Positions 1 through 7,534 of a stretch of DNA of 25,412 nucleotides are shown piece by piece. The translations under genes were made by a program, and so were the position numbers. Under the pieces are notes generated by a model. The model was not told the DNA's origin, searched no databases, and saw only the letters and a program-made list of their open reading frames with translations. Source of the DNA: Betaproteobacteria bacterium TMED41 (GTDB lineage: Bacteria; Pseudomonadota; Gammaproteobacteria; Burkholderiales; Burkholderiaceae_A); contig NHCU01000039.1 in the NCBI GenBank assembly GCA_002167365.1, positions 2,242 to 27,653 on the forward strand, given 5' to 3'. How positions within the stretch are numbered: position 1 is the stretch's first letter; every line of letters starts with the position of its first letter.

Positions 1-1157
1 CTTAATGGTTCCAACAACTTAAGGTTGAGGGTATCTGGCAAACCTCCAACATTGTGATGACTTTTTATTTTCGCCGTATTTTTACTGGTGCTGTCGGCAG
101 ATTCGATAACATCTGGATATATTGTTCCTTGAGCAAGCCATTTAACATTCTTAATTTTTTTTGCCTCCCTTTGGAACACATCTACAAACAATTTTCCAAT
201 GATTTTCCTTTTATCCTCAGGATCAGAGATGCCTTTAAGTTCTTTGAGGAACTCTTCTGAAGCATTTGCGATGTGAATATTGATTCCAAGTTTTTTAGCA
301 ATAACATCCGTTACAATTTTGGATTCGTTTTTTCTTAACATTCCATGATCAACAAAGATACAGGTTAATTGTTTCCCTATCGCTTTTTGAAGCAAAGTTG
401 CAGCAACAGAAGAATCAACGCCTCCAGATAGTCCAAGTAAAACCCCATCTGAACCAACTTTTTGTTTAATGTTTTTTACAGCTTCTTCAATATAGTTTGT
501 CATTGTCCAATTGGGCGTAGCATTGCAGATTTCATGAACGAATCTCTTTATAATTTGAAGACCCTGTTTTGTATGAGTAACCTCAGGATGAAATTGAACT
601 CCGTAGAGTCTTTTTTCATCATTAGCAATTCCTGCAATGGGACAGTTTTCGGTTGAACACATAACTTTAAAATCGACTGGGATTTCTGTAACCCTATCTC
701 CATGGCTCATCCAGACATCTAAAAGACCGTGACCTTCCTCATTAACATTATCAAAAATTTGTTCGAGTAACAGTGAATGCCCTCTGGCTCTCACAGTTGC
801 ATGGCCAAACTCCCGCATTCCTTTGGACTCAACTTTTCCTCCAAGTGCTTTTGCCATAACTTGCATACCGTAACAAATGCCTAGAATTGGTATATTGCTA
901 TAAAAAAGATTACTATCCATACTTGGAGAGGAAAGATCACTGACCGACATCGGCCCACCTGACAAAATTACTCCAATTAACTTTTTATCTGAATTCAATG
1001 AACTATAGAAATTGATGGCTTCATTTTGTTTGTCAAAAGGATGTATTTCAGCATAAACACCAATTTCTCTAACTCTTCGAGCAATAAGCTGAGTTACTTG
1101 CGACCCAAAGTCGATGATTAATATTAATTGACGCAGTTTTCTTAAGGCCTTAATCAA
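1..1157 (-). CDS. guaA: GMP synthase (glutamine-hydrolysing), partial, C-terminus off the left edge
   Basis: GuaA converts XMP to GMP using glutamine and ATP, the last step of guanine nucleotide synthesis. About 385 residues are present; the family is about 525, so the dimerisation region is cut by the window edge. Seen in order: an N-terminal DFGSQ start, a class I glutamine amidotransferase domain with the nucleophile in GICYGMQ (Cys about residue 95, codon 873-875) and its partner motif FHPEV, then the ATP-pyrophosphatase P-loop LSGGVDSS (about residue 241), DHGMLR, YPDVIES and SHHNVGGLPD. No ATG or GTG lies before DFGSQ. The best start is TTG at 1155-1157, overlapping the end of guaB; a CTG at 1134-1136 is a less usual alternative. 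It is cotranscribed with guaB directly upstream, the usual betaproteobacterial pairing. Function is very secure; the start is not. Confidence 0.95.
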   Translation of the reverse strand, partial: MIKALRKLRQLILIIDFGSQVTQLIARRVREIGVYAEIHPFDKQNEAINFYSSLNSDKKLIGVILSGGPMSVSDLSSPSMDSNLFYSNIPILGICYGMQVMAKALGGKVESKGMREFGHATVRARGHSLLLEQIFDNVNEEGHGLLDVWMSHGDRVTEIPVDFKVMCSTENCPIAGIANDEKRLYGVQFHPEVTHTKQGLQIIKRFVHEICNATPNWTMTNYIEEAVKNIKQKVGSDGVLLGLSGGVDSSVAATLLQKAIGKQLTCIFVDHGMLRKNESKIVTDVIAKKLGINIHIANASEEFLKELKGISDPEDKRKIIGKLFVDVFQREAKKIKNVKWLAQGTIYPDVIESADSTSKNTAKIKSHHNVGGLPDTLNLKLLEPL

Positions 1158-2616
1158 TTTGGTAATTAGGAGCTTCTTTTGTTATTTGAACATCATGAAC
1201 ATGAGATTCGCGCATTCCAGCAGATGTAGCTTCAATGAATTTTGCATTTGTATGGAGTTCTTCGATAGAATTGCTGCCAGTGTAACCTAGGCAGGCTTTA
1301 ATTCCACCAGCTAACTGGTAAAGAATTTGTTTAATGGAGCCTTTGCAGGGTACTCTACCCTCTATTCCTTCAGGAACAAATTTTTCCGAAGCGGGATTAT
1401 CACCTTCTTGAAAATATCTATCAGCTGATCCATCCTGCATGGCTCCAACAGAACCCATCCCTCGATAACTTTTAAAAGATCTACCTTGATAAAAAATTAT
1501 CTCCCCTGGTGCTTCATCAGCACCAGCAAACATACTCCCAACCATTACTGCATTTGCTCCTGCAGCAAGGGCTTTGCCAATATCTCCAGAATATCTAATT
1601 CCACCATCAGCAATAACAGGAATTGGCATATCAGAAAGCACATTTGAAACTTCGTCAATAGCTGTAATTTGAGGAACACCGACACCTGCAACTATTCTTG
1701 TAGTGCAAATTGACCCTGGACCAATACCAACTTTAACACCGTCAACGCCAGCATCCACAAGTGATTTTGCGGCGGCTCCAGTAGCTACATTTCCGCCAAT
1801 GATTTGAATATTTGGATATTTAGATTTAATCCATTTAATTCTTTTAATTACCCCCTTGGAATGGCCATGAGCTGTATCAACAACAATCAAGTCTACACCT
1901 GCAGAGATAAGCCTTTCAACTCTATCTTCAGTGTCCCCGGCGACACCTACGGCAGCTCCGGCGATTAATTTACCTTGATCATCTCTAGCTGCAAGTGGGT
2001 GTTCGATGCCCTTTAAGATGTCTTTAACTGTTATAAGCCCTCTTAAATAAAATTGGCCATCAATTACCAACACTCTTTCGATCCTGTGTTTATGCATTAG
2101 TGCTTTGGCAACATCTATTGAAACACCCTCTTTAACTGTAACTAAAAGTTCTTTGGGCGTCATAATATTTGAAACTGGTTGATCTAGCTCTGTTTCAAAC
2201 CTTAAATCTCTATTAGTTACAATTCCAACAACTTTTTTTTCTTTGTCAATAACAGGCAAGCCTGAAATCTGTTCTTTTGACTTAACTCTCATAACCTCTC
2301 TGACACTCATTTCCGGGGAAATTGTAATTGGTTCCTTGACAACCCCAGCCTCAAATCTCTTGACTTTCATTACTTCCAAAGCTTGAAGTTCTGGACTTAA
2401 ATTTTTGTGAATTATTCCAATACCACCCTCTTCTGCCAAAGCAATTGCTAATTTAGACTCAGTTACGGTATCCATTGCAGCAGAAACAATTGGTAAATTA
2501 ATTGACAATTTGGTGGTCAAAGATGTCTTGAGAGTTACGTCTTTAGGCAAAACCTCAGAATAGCCGGGAAGAATCAAAACATCGTCAAATGTTAAACCTT
2601 TTTTTTCAATTTTCAT
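1150..2616 (-). CDS. guaB: IMP dehydrogenase
   Basis: This cytosolic enzyme oxidises IMP to XMP with NAD+, the committed step toward GMP, and feeds GuaA encoded just downstream. The 488 residues equal the E. coli length. The TIM-barrel begins at residue 8 (LTFDDVLILP). Two CBS domains fill about residues 95-205, and the catalytic loop GPGSICTTR carries the active Cys at residue 304. The flap region with the GSADRYFQ stretch lies near residue 400, and the potassium-site and phosphate-binding glycines (ADGGIRYSGD) are intact. The ATG start at 2616 follows a 35-base gap after rnfH; no convincing Shine-Dalgarno is visible. Its stop codon overlaps the probable TTG start of guaA, suggesting coupled translation. 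Confidence 0.98.
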   Translation of the reverse strand: MKIEKKGLTFDDVLILPGYSEVLPKDVTLKTSLTTKLSINLPIVSAAMDTVTESKLAIALAEEGGIGIIHKNLSPELQALEVMKVKRFEAGVVKEPITISPEMSVREVMRVKSKEQISGLPVIDKEKKVVGIVTNRDLRFETELDQPVSNIMTPKELLVTVKEGVSIDVAKALMHKHRIERVLVIDGQFYLRGLITVKDILKGIEHPLAARDDQGKLIAGAAVGVAGDTEDRVERLISAGVDLIVVDTAHGHSKGVIKRIKWIKSKYPNIQIIGGNVATGAAAKSLVDAGVDGVKVGIGPGSICTTRIVAGVGVPQITAIDEVSNVLSDMPIPVIADGGIRYSGDIGKALAAGANAVMVGSMFAGADEAPGEIIFYQGRSFKSYRGMGSVGAMQDGSADRYFQEGDNPASEKFVPEGIEGRVPCKGSIKQILYQLAGGIKACLGYTGSNSIEELHTNAKFIEATSAGMRESHVHDVQITKEAPNYQID

Positions 2617-2651
2617 TATTATTAAATTTTTATTTTATACTCTTAACATAA

Positions 2652-2933
2652 TTATAGTTTATTAGATCTTCTTCGGCGCATTTCCTTAGGATCCATAATT
2701 AAGTGCCTTAAAAAAACAAGACGTTCATGCTGTAATATTTGACGGTCATCACCAACGTTTTTCCCGTTTATAGCAATGCTTTTGCTCTTATCTAAGGCAT
2801 TTAAAAACACTGGCAAAAGGTCTTTTCTTTTTTTGATATCACCAACAGTGGTTCCTTTAATAACATGTATGTTTTGAACAAAAGCCTCTTCAGGAAATGC
2901 TAGTAAAAGTTCGACTAAGATTTTTTCATTCAT
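2652..2933 (-). CDS. rnfH: RnfH family ubiquitin-like protein
   Basis: This is a small (93 residue) protein of the RnfH family, which has a beta-grasp, ubiquitin-like fold and no settled biochemical role. Recognition rests on the length, the N-terminal beta strand region (about residues 4-12) and the C-terminal signature around residues 73-92, where LIMDPKEMRRRR closely parallels the LIADPKELRRQR of the enterobacterial protein as recalled. The ATG start lies inside the 3' end of ratA with an 8-base overlap, the same ratA-rnfH pairing found across many gamma- and betaproteobacteria. No rnf electron-transport genes are in view, so the name reflects family only. Confidence 0.88.
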   Translation of the reverse strand: MNEKILVELLLAFPEEAFVQNIHVIKGTTVGDIKKRKDLLPVFLNALDKSKSIAINGKNVGDDRQILQHERLVFLRHLIMDPKEMRRRRSNKL

Positions 2934-3354
2934 TTTTTTCTGACTGTTTTATAAATGAATCCATTAAACTCTGAGAAAGTTCATTAAAAATATACCCTGT
3001 AGTTTTTTCGACAATAAAATTAGAAAAAGAATACTCCAGAAAAAAATTAATTTGACAAGAACTCTTATCGATTTCTATGAATTCCCAATATCCATACATC
3101 GATTTGAAAGGTCCTTTCGATAGTTTCATCGTAATTTTATTTGGGGGATTATGTAAGTTAATTGTCGAGAAGGTTAATGGAATCCCTTTAAAAACTATAT
3201 CTAAGGTTGCGACAATACTTCCATCGGCTTGTATTATGGAAGAGGACCCTTCGCACCATGGAAGAAAATTTGGGTATTCTTCAACGTTTTCAACTAAACG
3301 GTACATTGATTCAACTGGGCGTTGAACTAATGATTTTTTGATTATTTTTGGCAT
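2926..3354 (-). CDS. ratA: RatA family START-domain protein (ribosome-associated toxin / coenzyme Q-binding family)
   Basis: A 142-residue single-domain protein of the START/polyketide-cyclase-like (COQ10/RatA) family. Members bind hydrophobic ligands such as ubiquinone; E. coli RatA was described as blocking 70S assembly by binding 50S subunits. Diagnostic parts: N-terminal SLVQRPVESMYRLV (helix 1), YPNFLPWCEGS at about residues 27-37, a central set of beta strands, and the long C-terminal helix (about 118-140) that closes the ligand cavity. The ATG at 3352-3354 is only 11 bases from the divergent smpB start, so its promoter must lie within smpB coding DNA. The 3' end overlaps rnfH. The family call is solid; whether it acts as a toxin here is unknown. 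Confidence 0.9.
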   Translation of the reverse strand: MPKIIKKSLVQRPVESMYRLVENVEEYPNFLPWCEGSSSIIQADGSIVATLDIVFKGIPLTFSTINLHNPPNKITMKLSKGPFKSMYGYWEFIEIDKSSCQINFFLEYSFSNFIVEKTTGYIFNELSQSLMDSFIKQSEKNE

Positions 3355-3365
3355 ACTATTATTCT

Positions 3366-3827
3366 ATGAGCATAGTTCAAAATAAAAAGGCTTTTCACGA
3401 ATATTTTGTTGAAGAAAGATTTGAAGCTGGATTAGTTCTTCAAGGTTGGGAAGCAAAATCTATACGAGAAGGAAAGGCACAATTAAAAGAAGCTTATGTT
3501 GTCATCAGAAAAGCTGAAGTTTATTTAATTGGGGCTCATTTTTCCCCTTTGACTACAACCTCGACTCATATATTCCCTAATCCCACCAGAACTCGCAAAT
3601 TACTTTTAAAAATGTGTGAAATTGAAAAACTTATTGGTAAAACTGAGAGAGCTGGTTATTCCTTGGTACCCTTAAACCTGCATTTTTCAAAGGGAAGAAT
3701 TAAAATTGAAATTGGTTTGGCAAAAGGGAAAAAACTGCATGACAAAAGACAATCGATTAAAGATAGAGATTGGAAAAGGCAGGAACAAAGAATTCTGAAA
3801 GAGGTTAATAATCCTAAAAGAAATTAA
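3366..3827 (+). CDS. smpB: SsrA (tmRNA)-binding protein
   Basis: SmpB binds tmRNA and delivers it to stalled ribosomes for trans-translation. The 153-residue reading from ATG at 3366 starts MSIVQNKKAFHEYF, matching the start of betaproteobacterial SmpB proteins; an in-frame TTG 18 bases upstream would only add an unsupported hydrophobic hexapeptide inside ratA. Seen: FEAGLVLQGWEAKSIREGKAQ-type core split by EAYVVI, the RTRKLLL segment, LVPLNLHF, and GLAKGKKLHDKR followed by the basic C-terminal tail that enters the decoding centre. There is no clear Shine-Dalgarno. It is divergent from ratA, the common proteobacterial arrangement. The tmRNA gene itself is not in this window. Confidence 0.97.
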   Translation: MSIVQNKKAFHEYFVEERFEAGLVLQGWEAKSIREGKAQLKEAYVVIRKAEVYLIGAHFSPLTTTSTHIFPNPTRTRKLLLKMCEIEKLIGKTERAGYSLVPLNLHFSKGRIKIEIGLAKGKKLHDKRQSIKDRDWKRQEQRILKEVNNPKRN

Positions 3828-3858
3828 TTCATAACTATCTTAAAAAAAAGGTATAAAA

Positions 3859-5031
3859 ATGTATTTTAAATTATTGAATATATTAAAGTTTACTCATATT
3901 ACTGTTTTGATGCTGTTCGTAATCTCCTCCTGCAGTAAAGTTGATGATAATTCTGTAAAAATAGGACACGTTGCTCCACTCACAGGTAATCAAGCGCATC
4001 TTGGTAAAGACAATGAAGCCGGAGCGGTTTTAGCAATCAAGGATTTAAACAATTCAAATATTGTGATTAGTGGGGAAAAAGTAAAATTTGTTCTAATTTC
4101 TGAAGATGATGCTGCTGATCCCAAACAGGGTACTTCTGCTGCTCAAAAGTTGATAGATTCTGAGGTTGTGGGAGTTATAGGGCATTTAAACTCTGGAACA
4201 ACAGTTCCAGCATCAACAATGTATCATCGTGCGGGTATTCCTCAGATATCGCCTTCTGCTACATTGCCAAAATATACCCAACAAGGATACAAAACAGCTT
4301 TTAGGGTAGTTGCTAACGACGTTCAACTTGGGGGAAGCCTGGGAAATTATGCTGTTAATAGTCTTAACGCCAAGAGAGTGGCTATTATCGACGACAGATC
4401 CGCTTACGGGGCAGGAGTTGCTACTGAATTTAAAAAGGGCTTCGAAAAATCTGGTGGTAGTGTAATCGTGCATCAATACACAAACGATAAATCGACAGAT
4501 TTCTTTGCAATTCTTACCTCCATCAAATCCAAAAAACCTGATGTTATTTTTTTTGGAGGTATGGATGCTGTGGCGGGGCCAATGATTAGACAAATTAAGC
4601 AGTTAGGTATAGAAGTTCCATTTATGGGTGGTGATGGCATCTGCACTGCAGAACTTCCGAAGCTTGCCGGAAAAGCCATTGGAAATAAAAATATATTTTG
4701 TGCTGAGGCTGGTGGTTTAATTGATAAAAAAAGTATTAAAAAGAATGAAAGTTTTAGGTCGAGATTCAAAAAAGAAACTGGCAAAGAGGTTAAGCTTTAT
4801 TCTCCTTATGTTTATGACGCAACAATGATTTTGGTTGAAGCAATGAAAACTGCAGATTCAGTAAACCCGAAAATTTATTCAAAAGAAATTGCCAATATAA
4901 AATATTCTGGAGTTACCGGACCAATTTCTTTCGACAAAAATGGAGATGTTCAAGATGCTAGTTTGACAATCTTCACTTACAATTTAAATGAAAAGGTTAT
5001 TGTTGAGGTAATTAAATCTCATTCAAACTAA
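3859..5031 (+). CDS. Branched-chain amino acid-type ABC transporter substrate-binding lipoprotein (LivK-like)
   Basis: A 390-residue periplasmic-binding protein of type I fold (Leu/Ile/Val-binding family). The N-terminus has a hydrophobic stretch (residues 10-22) and a lipobox-like ISSC with Cys at residue 25, so it is probably a lipoprotein. The mature part starts with KIGHVAPLTG, the standard LivK opening, followed by GHLNSGTTVPAS (near residue 108), IDDRSAYGAG (near 177) and a C-terminal VTGPISFDKNGD typical of the family. A good ribosome site AAGG (3848-3851) sits 7 bases before the ATG. No permease or ATPase genes lie nearby, so the partner transporter is unknown and the ligand cannot be read from sequence; amino acids, amides or urea are all possible. 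The gene ends 16 bases from the convergent methyltransferase. Confidence 0.88.
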   Translation: MYFKLLNILKFTHITVLMLFVISSCSKVDDNSVKIGHVAPLTGNQAHLGKDNEAGAVLAIKDLNNSNIVISGEKVKFVLISEDDAADPKQGTSAAQKLIDSEVVGVIGHLNSGTTVPASTMYHRAGIPQISPSATLPKYTQQGYKTAFRVVANDVQLGGSLGNYAVNSLNAKRVAIIDDRSAYGAGVATEFKKGFEKSGGSVIVHQYTNDKSTDFFAILTSIKSKKPDVIFFGGMDAVAGPMIRQIKQLGIEVPFMGGDGICTAELPKLAGKAIGNKNIFCAEAGGLIDKKSIKKNESFRSRFKKETGKEVKLYSPYVYDATMILVEAMKTADSVNPKIYSKEIANIKYSGVTGPISFDKNGDVQDASLTIFTYNLNEKVIVEVIKSHSN

Positions 5032-5047
5032 GAACATCCTCCATTAG

Positions 5048-5884
5048 TTACATTGATCTTTGCCGTTTCATTTCAAAGAGACAAATAGCTACTGCTGAAG
5101 CTACATTCAACGAATCTATTTTTTTGGAATGGGGTACTTTCAGACTCAATAATTTATTTTTTTTCACTAACTCTTGAGATAATCCCATCCCCTCTGAACC
5201 AAAAACCCAAGCACATTTATGCCTTAAGTCAACTTTTTTATGAAATAAATTGATTGATTCACCTTTTAATTCTGTTGCTAGCACTTGCATTTGAGTGATT
5301 TCATGCCTCTTTAAAATTTCTTTCAAATCCGAAAAAAAAGAAAACTTTATAAGAAACTGTCCCCCACTGCCTGCTCTTAAAACCTTAGGCGAAAAGGGAT
5401 CAGTTGTACCGTTAGTTAACCAAATATTGACTATTCCTGCGGCTGCAGATGTTCTAATAATATTTCCCAAGTTACCTGGATCTTGAATTCCATCTAAAAT
5501 TATTAAATCATCCATAGACATTCTTTTGGTTTGTATTTTCGGGAATTGGACAATTATTCCCCAACCTGAGCTATTTTCAATTTGACTTATTTCCCTAAAT
5601 AAATCCGACTTTAAGCAAATAAAATTTATATCTATACCAATATTCTCCTTTAAAAACATGCGAATATTATCTTTGTTTGTTGAAGCATCAAAAACAAAAG
5701 TTATTTTTTTTGGATTCTTGATGTTTTGAAAATAACTTTCACATAATTTTTTTCCCTCAATCCAAAGCAATTTTTTTGTATGTCTATACTTGTTTGAAAA
5801 AATAATTTTTTGTAATTCTTTTACCTGAGAGTTTTGTTTGGAACAAATTGTGTGAGTTTTTTGTAATAAAAAAAAATTATTCAT
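5048..5884 (-). CDS. TrmH/SpoU-family RNA 2'-O-methyltransferase
   Basis: This SAM-dependent SPOUT-fold enzyme methylates ribose 2'-hydroxyls in rRNA or tRNA. The 278 residues contain an N-terminal substrate-binding region opening with SKQNSQVKELQ (residues 15-25) and the three knot motifs: motif 1 DGIQDPGNLGNIIRTSAAAG at 131-150 with Asn138 and catalytic Arg144, motif 2 FGSEGMGLS at 228-236 with Glu231, and motif 3 DSLNVASAVAI from 257. The layout resembles the generic RNA methyltransferase often encoded beside rnhB in proteobacteria; the exact target nucleotide cannot be told. The ATG start overlaps the rnhB stop by four bases (ATGA), so the two are translationally coupled. Confidence 0.93.
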   Translation of the reverse strand: MNNFFLLQKTHTICSKQNSQVKELQKIIFSNKYRHTKKLLWIEGKKLCESYFQNIKNPKKITFVFDASTNKDNIRMFLKENIGIDINFICLKSDLFREISQIENSSGWGIIVQFPKIQTKRMSMDDLIILDGIQDPGNLGNIIRTSAAAGIVNIWLTNGTTDPFSPKVLRAGSGGQFLIKFSFFSDLKEILKRHEITQMQVLATELKGESINLFHKKVDLRHKCAWVFGSEGMGLSQELVKKNKLLSLKVPHSKKIDSLNVASAVAICLFEMKRQRSM

Positions 5885-6522
5885 AATTTTTTTATAGGAT
5901 TAAAAGTTTTTCTATGTACAGGGCAGGGCCCAATGGATTTTAATGTTTTTATATGTTGTTGTGTACCATAACCCATATTTTTTTTAAATAAGTAATCAGG
6001 ATATTTTTTATCTAGCTTAATCATTAAATTATCTCTTGTTACTTTAGCTAATATAGACGAGGCAGCTATTTCTTTTACTAATTTGTCACCATTTTTAATT
6101 GTTTCCGTCTCGACTGTCCAATTTCCCCAGGGTCCATTAAAATCTTTAGGGGAAAAAATTCCGTCAATTTTTACACTGAGCATATTTTCATGCATTAATA
6201 ATTTAGTTTTACATATTTCAAATGCGCGAACCATTGATAACAGGGTTGCATTCAAAATATTTAAATTATCAATTTCCTGAACGCTTGACCAACCCAATCC
6301 ATAAGTAATATTTTGTGAAATCATTTGTTGATAAATCCCTAATCTTTTACTAAAGGTAAGTTGTTTGGAATCTCTTATTTCGTTAATTAAACCTTTCGAT
6401 GCCTGACCACCAGATCCTCCAAACAACACGACTGCGGCAGAGCAAACTGGACCTGCAAGAGAGCCCCTTCCTACCTCATCAATACCAATAATTACTTTTT
6501 TTTTAGGATACACTTTAACCAT
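5881..6522 (-). CDS. rnhB: Ribonuclease HII
   Basis: RNase HII cuts RNA in RNA/DNA hybrids and removes single ribonucleotides from DNA. The 213 residues carry GIDEVGRGSLAGPV (Asp15, Glu16), the third acidic residue in KIDG (Asp120), and the fourth in NGD (Asp146) followed by IAASSILAKVTRD. The C-terminus keeps MGYGTQQH and a basic end. Start is the ATG at 6520-6522; only 25 bases separate it from the divergent gnnA-like gene. In many proteobacteria rnhB follows lpxB in the lpxD-fabZ-lpxA-lpxB string. Here it keeps that orientation while lpxB is flipped, which is part of the inversion case made in the findings. Confidence 0.97.
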   Translation of the reverse strand: MVKVYPKKKVIIGIDEVGRGSLAGPVCSAAVVLFGGSGGQASKGLINEIRDSKQLTFSKRLGIYQQMISQNITYGLGWSSVQEIDNLNILNATLLSMVRAFEICKTKLLMHENMLSVKIDGIFSPKDFNGPWGNWTVETETIKNGDKLVKEIAASSILAKVTRDNLMIKLDKKYPDYLFKKNMGYGTQQHIKTLKSIGPCPVHRKTFNPIKKL

Positions 6523-6536
6523 ATTAGAGATATTTT

Positions 6537-6542
6537 AAGGGG
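6537..6542 (+). promoter_or_regulatory. Ribosome binding site of the gnnA-like gene
   Basis: AAGGGG sits 5 bases before the GTG at 6548 and decides that start: the overlapping ATG at 6546 is out of frame, and the Rossmann strand begins within a few residues of the GTG. Confidence 0.75.
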
Positions 6543-6547
6543 TTAAT

Positions 6548-7525
6548 GTGACTGTTGTTCGTTGCGGAGTGATCGGAGTCGGTCATTTGGGAAAATTTCA
6601 TGCGCAAAAGTACTCTATGATAGAAAATTGTGAACTAATTGCACTAGCAGATCCAAGCCCAAAAAATGCATTAGCTCTATCTAAAGAACTCAAATGCGAC
6701 TATTTTAAAAATTACAAAGAAATACTGAAATATGTTGATGTTGTTAGTATTGCCGCTCCAACATCGTTACATTACGAAATCACTTCAGAGGTTTTAAAAT
6801 CTGGTGTGAGTGTCCTTTTGGAAAAACCCATTACAAGTTGCGTTAAAGAAGCTAAATTACTAGATAAATTAGCAACAGAAAATAAGCTTTTACTTCAAAT
6901 TGGCCATCTTGAGAGATTTAACCCCGCAATGCTGGAATTTAAAGCAATTACAAATGAAGAACAATGTTTTAGCGGAGAAAAACTTATTCCAAACTTCATT
7001 GAAGCAATTAGGATCGCTCCTTTCAAGCTAAGAGCCACGGATGTTGATGTCATAATTGATTTGATGATTCATGACATTGATCTGATTCTAGAAATGGTAA
7101 ATTCTCCAATTTCTCAAATTTTTGCTAAAGGTACAAAAGTTTTATCAAAAACTATTGATATAGCTAATGCTAGAATAGAGTTTCTTAATGGTTGCGTTGC
7201 CAACCTTACATCCAGCCGAATAAGTGAAAAGACTGAAAGAAAAATGAGAGTGTTTACAAAAAAAACTTACTACTCCATAAACTTTCAAGACAAGCAACTT
7301 AGATCAACCCACTTAAAAGAAAGCAATGTTAGTTCAAAAATTGATCCCGAATTCGTCACTAAAACTCATAAAATTCAACCAGTTGATGCATTAGAAACTG
7401 AAATTAAAAAATTTATTAATAGTTTTGTCTCCTCTACCCCGGTCGCTGTAAGTGCAAGTAGTGGAATAAAAGCACTTGAGACTGCAAATTTAATAACCCA
7501 AAAAATAAATGACTCTGTTCGTTAA
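6548..7525 (+). CDS. gnnA: Gfo/Idh/MocA oxidoreductase, probable UDP-GlcNAc 3-dehydrogenase
   Basis: Family features are direct: an N-terminal Rossmann fold GVIGVGHLGKFHA (residues 7-19, GxGxxG for NAD), the EKP signature with Lys93, GHLERFNP near 119, and the C-terminal active-site helix DLMIHDIDL with His175 and Asp176. Length is 325. By family knowledge, Gfo/Idh/MocA enzymes oxidise sugar hydroxyls with NAD(P). By context, it is followed 9 bases later by a DegT aminotransferase and then lpxB, the arrangement of GnnA/GnnB characterised in Acidithiobacillus ferrooxidans. There GnnA oxidises the 3-hydroxyl of UDP-GlcNAc to the ketone that GnnB aminates. The start is GTG, supported by AAGGGG. 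An O-antigen amino-sugar role is the main alternative, but nothing else of that kind is nearby. Confidence 0.82.
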   Translation: MTVVRCGVIGVGHLGKFHAQKYSMIENCELIALADPSPKNALALSKELKCDYFKNYKEILKYVDVVSIAAPTSLHYEITSEVLKSGVSVLLEKPITSCVKEAKLLDKLATENKLLLQIGHLERFNPAMLEFKAITNEEQCFSGEKLIPNFIEAIRIAPFKLRATDVDVIIDLMIHDIDLILEMVNSPISQIFAKGTKVLSKTIDIANARIEFLNGCVANLTSSRISEKTERKMRVFTKKTYYSINFQDKQLRSTHLKESNVSSKIDPEFVTKTHKIQPVDALETEIKKFINSFVSSTPVAVSASSGIKALETANLITQKINDSVR

Positions 7526-7534
7526 GGAAAAAAA

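Noticed and set aside
2632..2639. TATAAAAT (minus strand) upstream of guaB as a -10 box
   Set aside because: No acceptable -35 at 16-18 bases, and such strings are expected by chance in DNA this A+T-rich.
3155..3325. Open frame opposite ratA
   Set aside because: Shadow frame; ratA is supported by family motifs throughout.
3348..3365. Upstream in-frame TTG as the smpB start
   Set aside because: Adds MAYYYS, absent from the family, and runs into ratA; ATG at 3366 gives the typical MSI start.
6532..6537. TAAAAT (minus strand) as a -10 box for rnhB
   Set aside because: No -35 match at 16-18 bases; it also overlaps the gnnA ribosome site.
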